Under the pieces are notes generated by a model. That model was not told the DNA's origin and did no database searches. It saw nothing but the letters and a program-made list of their open reading frames with translations. From Brachypodius melanocephalos (taxonomy: Eukaryota > Chordata > Aves > Passeriformes > Pycnonotidae): DNA of 64,000 nucleotides. Position 1 is the first letter of the stretch. Each line of letters opens with the position of its first letter. Of the stretch, positions 13,581-27,145 are shown one piece after another. The translations under genes were made by a program, and so were the position numbers. The stretch spans positions 35,568,981-35,632,980 of the forward strand of contig VZSR01000520.1 of the NCBI GenBank assembly GCA_013398615.1, read 5' to 3'.

Positions 13581-15885
13581 ACACTGATTTGTATTCCCTT
13601 TGCACTGATAAAATCAAGACCTATCTGATATCCAGCATTTTCTCCGAATGATGGATTCTGGGTGTGCTGGTGGCTCCCAGAGGAGAGAGCAGGCACCCAG
13701 GCTATCCTTCTGGGCAGCAGTGAGCTGTTGGTGCTGTTCCTCTTTCATTGCAACCATGCCCAGTTTCTGTCTGACAAAATAAATTGCTTGCATTGCTTTC
13801 AATTTTTGCTATAAAACAGGTTTTGAAGATCTTGTCAGCTCATACATTTCTGAACATTTCTCAGTCATAGTCCTGCAACAGAGCTGCAAGAAATGGTGTT
13901 GCAAAATACTCTCAGTGCTGGGCTGAGGAAGATTTTCCAGCATCAAGGTGAATGGCCTGATTCCTGCCTGAATCACAGCAAGGTGTGAGCTCTGCTGTCT
14001 GAAAGCAAGGACAGATGTGCGTAGGTCACACACTTCTGATCACTTCAGATCCTTTCTCTACGCAGGAAGATGCTGATTAGACTCCACAAACACATGAAGT
14101 TGGTCCCACCTCAGCAGAGAAAATTGGAATAACTAACTTTTTGAATTTTTCCCAGCCCTGTTTGCTATGAGTCTAAAATACATTTTAGGCTGTGCAATTA
14201 ATGTTTATTTTCCTACCATCACCTGCATTCAGTGAGTTAAACATCTCCCTAAGGCAGGCAATTTCAATCAGCCATTTTCAATACATATATGGATATAGCA
14301 GAAAAATCTTTTATTTCCTCCAAAACCTGGGATTCTATACCAATATGATAATTTCTTGACATCTTCTCCTCTCAACATTTAATGTGATATAGTGACACCA
14401 TTTCCATAAATAAAACTATCACAAGCTGAGAGGCTGACAACTCACAGCCTGAAAAGTGAGAGGTTGGAGGCTTGCATGGTTGCGAGGGTGAATGGAGCTG
14501 GAGCATGGCAGGGTTAAGCAGTACTTACCCCAGCCCTGGACTAAACAAGGAGTCAGACATAAATACCAGAATGTTTTTAGCTTTGGAAAAACTCTTTTTG
14601 ATACAACTCTTTATTTATTACTTGGTAAAATATTCCACCCAAAATTGGTGTTTGTCAATGAGTTTTTTTCAGAACATCTAATCTACCTTCTCAAGAAGCT
14701 CCTTGTAAGGGGAAGATTTGTGCTGTTCACTGAGGAAAGGAAAAAAAATCAGGAAACTTTATTATTTCTTTTTCTTGATAATCCCTTTAAATTTCTGGTT
14801 TATTTAATCTTATGAACTATTCTTGAAGTTACCAAGAAAAGCACCTGGACTATGATTTCCTCTCCTGTGGAAGTGAAAGGATGTGCCTCACCTTTCTTGT
14901 CATACTTGGTGGCTCATGGAATTTTTCAGGGTTTTTTTTCTGATGTACAGTTGTTTTCAGAAATTCATTTTTTCATGTATACAAAGACATTTTGTAATGG
15001 GGGGTCTTAAACAGACAGAATTCAACTGGAGTATCATGAATTCTGAAGCACCCTAATGGCCAAATAGCTGACATCTGATTATTGGGAAGGAGCCCTGGAT
15101 AATTCAGCCTGTTCTGTGGGGTGACTGCCATTTTAAGCCCTATGCTGCCTGTTTGCCTGTGCAAATTGTTTAACACATCCAACTCTTTTAAGACAGCAAG
15201 AAATCAGTTTGACAAGCATTCATTTTTCTAAAATCAGATATTAAAGAGAGAAACATTTGCAAAAGTACCACAACTATTAAGGGAGAAGAACTTATACGAG
15301 GTATAACCTTACTGTGCAGTGGGTAACAGAAGCATTAATAGGAAAAACCTAAGTGGAAACACTTGACAAAATAAATTAAAGCACAGCTCTCCCCTGAAAA
15401 GTGACTAAAAATGGCATCCTAGGGTCCCATGTTTATTATGTGTTACCAAGTCCAGATCAGATTTGCTCAGTTTACAAATAAGGGGTGAAATTCTAGCTGG
15501 GTTGAACTCAACTAGAGCTTTGCAGATTACTTCAATGGGGCCAGGATTTCATTTTAGGAAACTTTTTTTTTCCTTTTTGAGTAGTCTGTGGAGACTTGAC
15601 TTGGAAGATCACAAGACTGGTTGAAATGTGAAACAGAAAAATCCTAAAAAATTTCAAAATTGTTTCCATTTTGTTGGGCTGAAAACAGGCCAGTGTTTAT
15701 CAAATACTTCTGTGTTTTATAGCTGAAGATTTTGCATATGGTGTTTTTAATCAATATGGTTATCAAAGATATCACTGACACGTTTATTAGGATTCTTTTC
15801 TGCCAGAAACAGAGAATTTGGAAAAATGAAAAATCTAAATGATCATGCTGGCATTGATCTTGATAGGCTTGCCAATAAAAATGTT
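13581..15885. other. intergenic DNA
   Basis: About 2.3 kb, no gene or clear repeat. The last part may include a retroposed 3' UTR, given the AATAAA and A-run that end it. Confidence 0.5.
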
Positions 15886-15910
15886 AAAAAAAAAAAGAAA
15901 AAAAAAAAAA
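15886..15910 (+). repeat. A-rich run preceded by AATAAA
   Basis: An A run broken by one G, beginning about 10 bp after AATAAA (CCAATAAAAATGTT). This resembles the 3' end of a retroposed mRNA, but no source gene is recognised upstream. Confidence 0.7.
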
Positions 15911-15913
15911 GCC

Positions 15914-16011
15914 AAATCATGACATGAAAAAGTCTACTTTTTTCGAATGATCTCTGTCTTGAGAAAAAGTCAGCTTCTAATGATCTTTGTCTTGAGAAAA
16001 TGTCATCTTTT
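15914..16011 (+). repeat. 33-bp imperfect tandem repeat
   Basis: Two clear copies start at 15946 and 15979 (consensus words AATGATCT, TGTCTTGAGAAAA, GTCA). A more diverged partial copy lies at 15914-15945. The array begins a few bases after an A-rich tail-like run. Confidence 0.75.
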
Positions 16012-16049
16012 GAAAGAGAGGATGAGAGAATGGCTTTCCCAAAATGCAG

Positions 16050-18925
16050 ACTTGCATTTCCCAGGGGTTTGTGTATGTGGACTGATTTTATGGGTGCCTC
16101 GGGTGATTTCTCGACCTGCAGCCCCTGAAGGCTGGTGGCTGCTTGCCCTGAGTGCCTTAGGACATTGCAGAAGCCTGTGGAGAAGGATGGCCCGCTGTGC
16201 TTCCCTCCTCTCTGGCACGGATGGGTTTGTGGGTCAGGCTGGGGAAGGAAGTTTGTTTTGCCATTTCCCGTGCTGTTCTCTTTCTGTGGTTAAAAAGAGG
16301 CTCCAGACTCCAGAGCTGTCAATCTGGCACTTTTCACTAGCACTTAAAAACAATTTCAAAACCTATTAAAAACATGAGATCCCAAACCTGCTGTATGGGA
16401 ACAGACAACAGCAAGAGCCATATCAAGGGCTTTGATTGCAGGCAAGGCTGTGCTGTACGGATATTGCGTTTTATTCTTGATAGCACAGGACCTCGCTGTG
16501 CTTCTGTCATGTTTAAGCTGTCTGTTTCCATCAGGGAAAGGTCTTACAAGCACAAAACACATGGGCAGCCTTTCAGCCCTGTTTCAAATTTCTGCAACAC
16601 AATAAATCCGTTTGTTTTTATTTCTTCTTTCTGTAAACATTTCTCCATCTAACATGGTAACTGCTGTTTATACAGTGCAGTAAAAGCACAGGTCAGAGCA
16701 CAATAAGATTATAGTCTTACTTCAATATGTCCAATCCACAATAAAATAAAACCTTACAACATATCCAGAGGAACAGTTTGGGGTTCTCTTCATATTAATG
16801 TATGTCGTATGGGAGGGTTGTATTGGGGCATAATATTTTCCACAGCTGTCAGGACTTATTTAAAAGGCAATATCCTTTTTCTGGGATTTTATTTAGGTTC
16901 TGTTTATACCATGTGTAGGATTGTTAATCCCATGATGTATGACTCAGTGGTGTATGATTACTTGAAGGTAATATGTACAAAATGAGCTAAATATTTTGGG
17001 ATAGATCCTTGGTATTAAACACATTGGGATCACAACAGAGAGGTGGAATGACAAGGAGGAGACAGAAATGTAGCTGCAATCTGCTTTTGTGTCATGTGCT
17101 TGGCCTAGAGGCAAACATCAGCCCTGCTCCAGAGCATTCCCCATTCTCTGTGGCCCCTCTGCTCCCTTCCACAGGGAGGCTCGGATGCTTTAAAGGCCTT
17201 GAGTCCTTTTCCACAACTCTCTGTGCCATCCCCCCCGGGAAGGAAGGTTCAATTATCCCCCTGCCCTGGCTCTATTCCATTCACTGGGCATGCCTGAAGA
17301 GGCAGAAATCCTAAAAGGCCAGCTACCTCCACTTTCATGGGTGAGGTCACCATGAAGGTTGATAAAGCATTCTAGGGGCTGTTTGAAAAGAAATAGAAAA
17401 CATATAGAATGTTGTCTTCAGGTTCAGAGAACATGAAACATGGGTTCATTTCATGGGCAGCATGAATGCACTGAGATGTGTTTTCAATCAGCTGAGAGTT
17501 CTTTGACATGGAAAACAGAGGCATACCTAAACCCACTGAGCTAAACTTGTCCCAAGTGTAACTTCATTGGCCTTACACCAGGAATGTGTTGGGCCCAGTG
17601 ACTCCACAGGTACTGATTCTTGCCATTTAGTCAGGCTCTCTCCAAATGAATGGAAATGAAAGGACACATTAAAAGGCCATAAAGGAGCTGTACTAGTAGG
17701 CTGCTAATTTTCTCATACTTATTTAGTGTGTTTGGTAAGCAGCTTGTTTGGTTAGAGAATTTGCAGAGACAGTACTCCCAAACTCAGGGTACCCCTGGAA
17801 AAAGATGAAATATGAAGAAATATAGACTTGTTAAGGTGCCAACAAGCACCAGAGCAACAAGGTACAACAAGGCCAGAGCCTTGTAAGTATTTAAGTCCCT
17901 GGAAAGAAGAGAGACTCCTAAGGGGATTGTTTTACAGTGCCCATATGCCTGACTCCCCCAGGTCATGCAAGGGTGGTTGAGATGGGAATGGAGAGCTCAG
18001 ACATCTGAGTAAGATGCCAGGCCAAGGCAATTTAGCAGCTGAGATCCAGGTAAGTGTTTTTGACATTTTAATGCATAGTATAGTTAGCTTTTGAAGGGTA
18101 TAAAGCAGTACAAGTCTCTTGAAGGACAGGACCTGAAAAGGACTTAGTTGCTGGGTGCACCACATGGAGGTATCAATGTGAAACCTTGAAATCCCTGAGA
18201 CCTTGGCTCATCCCAGCCCTGCAGTTACCTTGAATGACGCTTTTGAGCTCTTGGCACCCCTCTAATCTTACACAGCTCACAGCTGCATAAAACTGCCCGG
18301 AACAATGTGCACTGCTGTACAGTGTTGAGGGCCTCCTACCACAAGACACACTGAGAGAGGTGCCCCTCCAATGCAAGGCTGCTCAGGAGGCTGGGAGGAG
18401 GCTCCAGCCCAGCCACGGGCAGGCAAGGATACAGAGGCAACAGCAAAGTAGGAGAGGGGATGATCCCCATGGCAGAAGGGTCCTGCTTTGCTTGAGATTC
18501 AGGAGCCCACCTGGAGAAGATGCCGTGTGTGGGGCTGGAGGGTACAGCCCCCTGCACTGCTGCTTGTCCTCACTGCAGGGCTGATGCACAGAGCAACATG
18601 GGGGCAGAGGGAGAGAAAGCAGCTGGGAAGAGTCCATGAAATACTGGGAGAGCCAGCATGGGACAGTATGGGACCAGGATATTCAGCTGTGTTACCTCAG
18701 CATGAGGGAGTCAGGAAGAATATGGCCTGTTTCAGAGAAAATAGATGGGTTTGAGGCACTTTCATCACTTAAAGTCAGATTCAGAAGTATTTACATATCC
18801 CTAGGTAGAGATCTGAAACCTGATTAGAGGGAAAGGCTGGAAGGTATTCAGTGCAGCACAGCTGTGGTAGGCTGTATTTGTGCATTCCCTAGGTGGAAAC
18901 TCGTGTTCACACTTTGCCCTTACCA
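16050..18925. other. intergenic DNA
   Basis: About 2.9 kb. No gene, RNA gene or recognised repeat. Confidence 0.55.
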
Positions 18926-19165
18926 TGGAATCATGTATTAGTTTGGGTTGGAAGGCATCTTTGAGATCATCTAGTTCCAACCTACCTGCCATGGGCAGGG
19001 ACAGGTTCCACCAGACCAGGTTGCTCCAAGCCCTGTCCAGACTTGGACACTTCAGGGACAGGGCATCTACAGCTTCTCTGAGCAACCTGTGCCAGTGTCT
19101 GACCACCCTCAGGGAGAAGAATTTCTTCCTAATATCTGATTTAAATCTGCTGTCTTTCCATTTTC
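18926..19165 (-). mobile_element. CR1 LINE 3' end, minus orientation
   Basis: Reverse complement of the CR1 3' region: TTTGGGTTGGAAGGCATCTT, ATCATCTAGTTCCAACC, TGCCATGGGCAGGGACAGGT, AGACCAGGTTGCTCCAAGCC and AGAATTTCTTCCTAATATCT follow in order. It is 5'-truncated. The 3' repeats are reduced to GGAATCATG. The far boundary is approximate. Confidence 0.92.
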
Positions 19166-19604
19166 TGCAACAATTAACTCTTTTCTAGCTCAAAGAGGCC
19201 ATAGGGGCACCACAGCTGAGAGCAGGAACTGAGAGGAGATTGTGAAGAGCTGTGGAGAGGAGTGGGCAGATATCCAGGACAGCAGGAAGGATGCTGCAGG
19301 GCTCCCTGGGGTGAATTAGGAGATCCAGGCAGGCCTTTCAGCAGCACACCCCTGCACACACTTACAGGCAGAGCTCCACCAGCAGTGCAAACAGCAGCCT
19401 TGGGTACAACTGAGCAGTGACTGCTTTGATGGGAAAAGGATGTGAAACATAGCAAGATGATACATTGGATGGTACTGAATCATCTGTAGGTGAGATTACA
19501 AACAGCACACATTGTGCTGGCCACTAGCAAACCAGGGGGAATCTGCTGGTTCCTGACACAACCTCTTCTTCCCTCTTATTCCCAGATGATACACTGCATT
19601 TATT

Positions 19605-19650
<46 letters not shown>

Positions 19651-21049
19651 TGAAATGGAGAGCAAAATTACTTGCCTCATATCAGTGTTTGACAGAAAAT
19701 TACAGGGAGACAACGTGATCCCAGAGAGGGGGGAATAGGCAGCAATGAATTCTCACAAAATCGGGACAGTGACTTAAAAATAATCTGTGTGTTTTATTTG
19801 CTTAAAAATGCAGGGCAACTGCTGCCTGCTCTCCTGCTCTTCAACCCTGAATAATGAACTTGCTTCCAGCTCCATATTTTCTGTGTCACCATGACATCTA
19901 GAAATTTGCATTTCTTCATTCAGAGGTTAAGGAATATCGATTGTTTAAGCTTCTTTTTTTTCCCCTACCAGTACAGTGGGACATTATGTAATATACTGGA
20001 TATCATGATATTGGGTAGTTTTTGACATCGTATCTCCATTAATGTACAGCCACAGTTAGAAAAAAATTGAGAAATCTTACCTACACTTCGTAATCTGACA
20101 GACCTATCCCATTTATCATTTCTGTGGGCCAAGTCCTGAAGATATTTATTAGCTATAGACAAGATTCTTGCTTATTTTTCAGTGCAGATAAAAGACCTTG
20201 TCTCAGAGCAGGATCTTCTGCTGGATGCTGCACAAGCCTTCCTTTTAGTTTAGGGAAAACAACATTTACACAGCATTTTCCAGGCAAACATTTCCTTGCT
20301 CTGCCCATGCCCAGAGCAGACAATGCAGTGGGGTTGTGTTAGCACCATGTGCTCTCTGTGCTAATCTACATCTCAAACAATTAATAGAGCTGCAGTAACC
20401 ATAACTTCTGGTCAATACAGGCCATATCAGAGAAAGTTTATGCTTGTACAGCAAGGTGTTAAACCACTTCAGAAAATGGACAGAGCAGGCTCAGATATAG
20501 GCAAGCTCTACAAGTGGCTTGCAGAAGCTGTTAGTTTAAGTTGGTGAAAGATGCAGAATTTTCTGCTGCAACTGAATATTTTTCAAACATAAAAGAGGTT
20601 GAAGACCTTCTGAAGCCATAAATGTGCCTGGTGAAAACCATGGAAATTGATGGAAGTTTTGTCTAACCCTCCTGTGAGCACTATTTGATGATGAAGGTGA
20701 GGCCAGAGTAGTACTTGGTGTAGCTAACCCTTGTGGTTAGATCTTTGGAGTTCCATCACCACCAAAAACATGTGGGTTCTACAAAGACCCTAACACTTCC
20801 TCCTGCCCCATGTTCCCCTTCCCACTTTACTCTGGAGATAACTGACCTCTGAAGAGGAAATTCTCTGGAGAGATTATATTTGAAAGCTGACACTGTGATC
20901 ATGTTTTAGGCCCAGTCAGAAGATGCGGTTTCCAATTTTCTGCATTGTGCAGCCCAGAAAAAAAAAATAAGCTTCTCTGTTGGCATTCTTAAGGCAAAGA
21001 TGTTCCATGGTGTGCCTGGCATCCAAGGGCAGGAGCTTTCCTCTAATTC
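19166..21049. other. intergenic DNA with a 39-bp poly(A) run
   Basis: No gene is recognised. It contains an uninterrupted A run at 19609-19647, listed separately. Confidence 0.6.
19609..19647 (+). repeat. 39-bp uninterrupted poly(A) run
   Basis: Thirty-nine consecutive A residues after TTTATT and before GAGTGAAATGG. CR1 elements do not end in poly(A), so this is not a CR1 tail. It may be a homopolymer expansion, a retroposed transcript tail or a base-calling artefact. Confidence 0.9.
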
Positions 21050-21420
21050 TCATTACTTGTGACAAGCTCTGGTTGCATGTAAATAACTCCTGCACACAAT
21101 AATGCTATTATCCAGTAGTATCTTTTTCTTGCCTTTCAATAACATTGTCAAGTTTATTTACATGGTCCCTTGCTCTTCAGTTAACACCCTTCCAGACATA
21201 CTATTTTCTTGCTCTATAATTATCTGGCCATTGTAAAGCTGAATTGGCAGACACTATATTGTAATTCTGGCACTTTTAGCCTAATTGGGGATAACTACAT
21301 CAAGAGAAGATGGTCAGTGACAAATGAACACTTTTTCGTCCTGAAAAATAATAGTTAGCTGCTGCTTCAATCACTTTTTTGACAGCGCAGCATTTTTATA
21401 TTTTTGAACATATATTTCTA
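21050..21420. promoter_or_regulatory. candidate conserved non-coding element C
   Basis: AT-rich, non-repetitive sequence with two forkhead-type words (ATGTAAATAA near 21077, TTTATTTACAT near 21153), TAATTA (21217-21222) and CCTAATTGG. It looks like regulatory DNA by motif density only. Confidence 0.3.
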
Positions 21421-24400
21421 CAAGGAGAAAGCTATTACCAATACACCACACTAGCATATCCTGTCCATAAATCTATATATTTTTTATTATTATAGAGCTT
21501 CACAACTTGAAACAGTGAGGGTGACTTTCTGCATTAATTTCAGGAGGCATGTCCAGCAAGAGCTACAGCCTCTCCACCTGGTGAAGCAAGACCAAGAACT
21601 GCTATACATCCTGTGGGGCACTGAAGGGGTCATGGAACAGCTTCATGGACAAACCAGAGAAATCACAGACTTTTTCTGGGTTCAAGAGAAACATGTGATA
21701 GCAGAAATGTGAAAATCTGGGACTGCTGTCCCTGGGATTAAAGTGTTTCTCTACACTTTGCAAAGTATTTCATCTCATTCATGACATATGTGCCTTGGAG
21801 GTCACACAAGCCTTGTGAGATGTTGAATATGCAATGCCTCGTGGTGACAAATGTACACTGCTGAACAGAAGGTAACGGGGGCCATGTCCCCTGCTGGATC
21901 TGTCCAGGCACACGTGTGGCACCCCAGGGGTGAGCTGGGTCCCCATGCAGCTTGCCCACACCACACTGGCCACTGGGCTTCCTTCTCTGTGTCTTTCTTG
22001 TTAATTCCTTTAGCCAAAGAGTAGAGCTTTGGTGAGAAGCAGCTTGTTTTGTCATCTCTTTGTGGGGGTTGATGTGAGCACAGAGCTCAGGGTTGGGACA
22101 TGCCAGTGCAGACATTGTCCATGACCTATCCAGCATCCCAGCCAACACAGGTCTCCATGGGCTGTCAGAAGAGACTTTAGATCCTCCAGAAAACTTCTCA
22201 TGACACCACAAGGCCCATTGGGATGCAAGAGATCTCCTGCCTTTCCAAAGTCTTTCTTCTCACCTTGGGTCAGCTTCAAAATCCCTTTGGTCTGTGGGAA
22301 CCCAAAGCACTCTCAATGAAACACTAGTTCATTACACTCTTGCATTGGTATCTAGGACAATACAGGAACAAAGTTGCTCAAATCTTTCACAGGACTTTAA
22401 ATGAAGTGTTTCAACCTACACATTTGTACCTCTCTTAAATATCTTGCTTATTCCATCTCCAAATTCCTGCATAATCCATCCATCCAATACACCCTACACC
22501 AAACTTTTTGCCCTGTCATCTCCTTGTAAAGAGAGGGTGTCAAATACACAGCCAGCTCATTGGACACAACTAGGGAAATAGTTTAGTCTTCCCAGTGGAG
22601 TAATTAGGGAAATCATCCCACCTAGCTGGTCAACTCTAGCCACACACCTAATCAGCCAGGCTGGAGGCAGGAGACCTGAGACACACATGGGCTGGAAGGG
22701 GAAGGACATGCAGCACGTGTAGTCATACATGGAGAATTCATGTTTTTGGCGCCTGTGTTCCCAAGGATCCAAGAGTGGGACTCAGCCTGAGAGAAGTGGC
22801 TCTGAATATTGGAGAGCTGTTGAAAGGCCCGTGATGGACTCTCCTGGTAACTCCTCCAGGGAAGGGAAATCTGTGAGCCCAGCTGTGGTTCTGTACGTTG
22901 TGTCCCTGCCTGATAAAGTTCCTATCACACTTTGGGCAGTACCATCACAGCTGCAGCTGCAAGCAAGGAGCCTTGCCCACCCAAACAAGATGAAAGTTAT
23001 CCACCAAACTTCTTTTGGGCCAGTATTGGTATAGTATATTGTATTTGTACACAAAAAGATACGATGTACTGCATTGTATCCCCCACATGCCTGCTACATA
23101 CTCCGAGCAAAAAGGATCTGATAACCCAAAGACTGGAGACTCCTCCTCTTCTCAGTTTCTTGAAGATTCTTTTTTCTCTGCTTAGATTTGTGCTGCATGC
23201 TAAAAAACCCCAAATTCTCCAAAACAATAACTGTCTGTTGTGACAATGCTCTAACTCAATAACGACTCTGGAATTTAATTAAAATCTCTTATTTCAGTCC
23301 TTCTACGTACGAGTTAGTAATCCTTGAACTTTTTGTGAACTAAAAGTCTCTTTCAAAGAGCCAGGAACTTTGGCAGAGGAAAGAATGGAGATGAGTAAAC
23401 TTGAGAAGTGCATTGGCATCACCATCTTCAGTTCCTGAAGGAGAGACAAGAAAAGGAACTTGACCAATATTGACAGACAACATTCATTTTTGCGGTGTCC
23501 CATGGTGGCAGTGCAGGAATTGTTTCTTGTCTTTTTTATATAGTACTAGGATTTTAATGGGCTTTGTTATTTTTCTTCTTCACCTCCATAGGGAAGAATA
23601 TTTCTTTTCCTACTCATTTTATTTCCATTTGCCTCACCAAAAGAGCTCTTCATAGAAAAGAGAGGAAACTACAACAGAACTGTTCATCCTAATGTGTTTC
23701 TAGCATGGTTTCACATTTACAGATGAGACTTAGCTGTTCTTCTGTTATGTGCTTTAATTAAGCCAAAGTGGAAATTCCCACCATATCCAATAGAAACCTT
23801 TGGCTTGGAAGTGTGACTGGAAGCATCAAGGGAAACAAGGAATTCAGTGGAACAAGGTAGTCAGTGCACTAATTAGTGTCCAACATCTGCATCAGAAGTC
23901 TGAAAAAATGTGATTTTGAGCCCGTGTCTGAAAGGGCATGAACTGTTCTTTCCTCTGTGCTCAGGCACATGTACCTGTCCCTCACTGTGCTCACAGCAGG
24001 ACTCGAGGAGCTGAGGCCATTGGATGAGGGAACTGATCTCACTGACCTAAGGAAACACAAAGCAAAAGGACAGGAAAACCCAGTACAACCAGTACGTCTG
24101 TAGGATGATGAGGAGGCAACCACTGGCTGTAAAACTACACCCAGGTATATGGAAAATAACATTTCAAACGTCTGATCTATGATTATTTAATGCAGTGCAT
24201 CAGCAGAATATCCTGTTAGCATAGAATAAATTCACTCCAGAATTCTCCTGCCTCAGCTCACCAGAAAATTTGTATGTTTAAGTTCTCAAACTCAAACACA
24301 AACATGTTTCTTTGAAGAGTGAAGTCTGCTTGGAATTCATAAAAAGTGTTCTTGTATTATGGGTTTTAATATTTATTTTAACTTTCTGAAGAACCAGAAG

Positions 24401-26619
24401 AAAAGGCTCATTTATCAATGGTGCTTTTCAGCTCGAGAAATTTGCTTCTGCAGGGGTGTCTGTGTGCTGATGTGAGGAGGAGAAAGGCAGCAGGTTTCCA
24501 AACTTTGCCTGTTTGTACCAGAGGTCTCAATTAGGTCAGGGTACCTGGCTTGCTGGAACAGGCTGCAATGAGATCTCCAAGCTGACATTACCAAAGTGCT
24601 GTAACAGAAAGAAAAACTATCTGACTTGTGAACGGAAATGAGGCTTTGGATAACGGGAAAAGTTAAATACATCCTATTCATCAGTGATGTTCAGATGGGT
24701 CACAGAGTAAAACACATTGCAGAATCATTGATTAGACATCTGCCAGAGAAAGGCAAGAAAACCTCATAGGAGAAGACATTTTTCAATCAGTAGGGCTCAT
24801 AACACTGCCCATGGAAGCTGTTCCATTACAAACAGCTCTGTTTCCTCTGCTGAAGGTATAGTGGAAACATCTCATTTTTATTTAGCTGATCAGACAACCA
24901 TTTCTTTGCAAAGTGGAGTGTGGTATAAAACACGCAGAATGAGGTCTTTAAGAAGTTATACATTTTCTTGGACAGTTTTAATTTTAGATGTCTGAGTCTT
25001 ATTACTGTCCAGTCAGAGCTTGCTGGCACTTGGGGAGTGCCAGCTCCCTTAGTGTTTGAAGTGACAACTACATGAACTGTGACATTTTAAAAGCATGATG
25101 TCTGCTAGGCATGTCTCAAATGCTGTATGTGTTTGTTAAGTCAATAAATCTTCATGTCCACTTGTTGCATTACAGTTTTAAATTCAGATTCCAACCTTCG
25201 CTTCTTTTTGCCAAAAAAAATGTATATGCCAACGTTTAATATTTCACTGCAAATTTATTAAAACTGGAAGAACCCATGTAGAGTAAGACTCTCAGACAGA
25301 GGGTGTGTCTATACTGCAGCCTGGAGGTGTGACTGTGACTTGAGCAGACAGCAGGAGCAGCTTTCATCTGGCTTGCTGGGTACTGAAAGCAGTGCAATGA
25401 TGGCAGCAAAAGGCTGAGTAACCCATGGAGATCTGTGCACCTTCCTGTCATTTCCAAGCACTCTGAGGCTGCTAGTTTCAAGGTGGGTTGGAGAGTTTTC
25501 ATTAGCTGCAACCCCCTCTGGGTTTCTACATGTGGGCAGACAAAAGCAAAAGGAGATTCTATTAGAAAAAGATACTTTTTAAAGTGTATGTAAACATAAT
25601 TTTTATCATAGCTAATGGCTATTATGGCAGTCAGGTGAACAAGTCTGGAGTTTTGAAAAAAGGTCAGAAACCTGTTTTCCTTATGCCAAGGGTTCAAGGA
25701 TAAGGACAAGTTCCTCCTGCAGATTAAAAAATGGCTGGAATAAAAGGTATTTTAAAAATCCATGTGAAAGTGAACAGAGGAAAGGTCACCTGAGGACACT
25801 GAGAACAAAAACAAATCCAACCTCCTGGCCATGAAGATCCCAAGCCACAGATATGGAAAATATGTACAGAAAATATCACAGCATTCACCTGGTTCTTTCC
25901 CTAAGTCTCCACAAGCCACTATCAGAGACACAGGGCTGTGGCCAAGACACATTTCTGGTCTGACTCAAAATGGCCATAGTTTCATTCTTACGAAAAATTT
26001 ATAAAAACCACTTTTCATTTGTGCAGTGAAAAGAAAATACCCACAAGGAACTGTCTCAAGGAGTTTTTCCTGGAGCTGTGCTCCTTAAGCAGGCTCAAAA
26101 ACTGCTTAGAAAATAGAACTGGGACTCACTGTGGTTTGTCCTCTGAGAGTATCAGCTCTGGGTTTCACAGTAGTCCAAAGAGCAATGGTGACCTTGGGGT
26201 CAGGAGAACATCACCACAGTGCTCATTGTCCCACTGTGTAAACACACAGTGTCCCTACACTGTGAATCCCTGATGCTGTTTTGGGTACCCTGTCTTTAGC
26301 AGGATGCATCAGAATGCAAAAGGGAAAGGCAAAAGAATATTGGAGAAAAGTGCATGGAGGGCAGTGAAACACAAGGATATTTGGAATTGTCATACATGGA
26401 AGCAGTCAGTGGAAAAGGTACTTTGAAATTACTTATCAAGTTTATTGGGGTGGCAAAGATGAGCAGATACAATAGAAGTGTGTGAAGTCACAAATGCTAC
26501 AGAGAAAGTAGATAGCAAATCTTAGATCTCTTGCAAGGTCAAGGAGATAAGAAAGTCAAACCGACTGAACCTAAAGTGCAAAACAATAAATATCTGCAAG
26601 CCTTGCCCCTTTACTAAGG
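21421..26619. other. intergenic DNA
   Basis: About 5.2 kb with no recognised gene, RNA gene or transposon. Open frames of up to 157 codons at 21738-22211 and 25236-25709 (both minus) show no domain, compositional or splice support. Confidence 0.55.
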
Positions 26620-27145
26620 CCTGGTGGGGGACACCTGGAGTGCTGTGTCCAGTTCCAGGCCCCTCAGTACAAGAGGGACATGGAGCTCCTGGAAGAGGTC
26701 CAGCAGAGACCACAAAGGTGATGAGGGGACAGGAGCACCTCTCTTGTGAGGAAAGCTGAGAGACTTGGGCCTTTTCAGCCTTGAGAAGAGACAGCTGAGG
26801 GGACCTTATCAATGTATGTAAGTATCTGAAGGGGGCATATCAAGAGGGTGGATCCAGGTGCGGCTCAGTGGTGTTAAGCAATAGGACAAGGGGCAATAGG
26901 CAGGAACTGATGCACAGGAAGTTGCATCTGAATTTGAGGAAGAACTTCTTCAATGTGCAGTGACCACACGCTGGAACAGAATGTCCAGAGAGATTGTGGA
27001 GTCTCCCTCACTGGACCTGTTCAGGAACTGTCTGGACACAATCCTGTGCCATGTGCTCTTGGATCACCCTGCTTGAGCAGAGAGGTTGGACCACATGACC
27101 CAGTGTGGTTCCTTCCAACCTGACCCATTCTGTGATTCTGTGTCT
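26620..27145 (+). mobile_element. CR1 LINE 3' part with terminal repeats
   Basis: It begins in late ORF2 sequence (ACACCTGGAGTGCTGTGTCC, GACATGGAGCTCCTGGAAGA), continues through the 3' UTR (AGAACTTCTTCAATGTGCAG, GGTTGGACCACATGACC) and ends ATTCTGTGATTCTGTG, the 8-bp terminal repeat of CR1. It is 5'-truncated and non-coding. Confidence 0.93.

Noticed and set aside
21738..22211. 157-codon open frame, minus strand
   Set aside because: Composition is random-looking. There is no recognisable domain, no splice context and no support from the other strand. Chance frames of this size are expected in 44 kb.
25236..25709. 157-codon open frame, minus strand
   Set aside because: No motif or family was recognised; probably chance.
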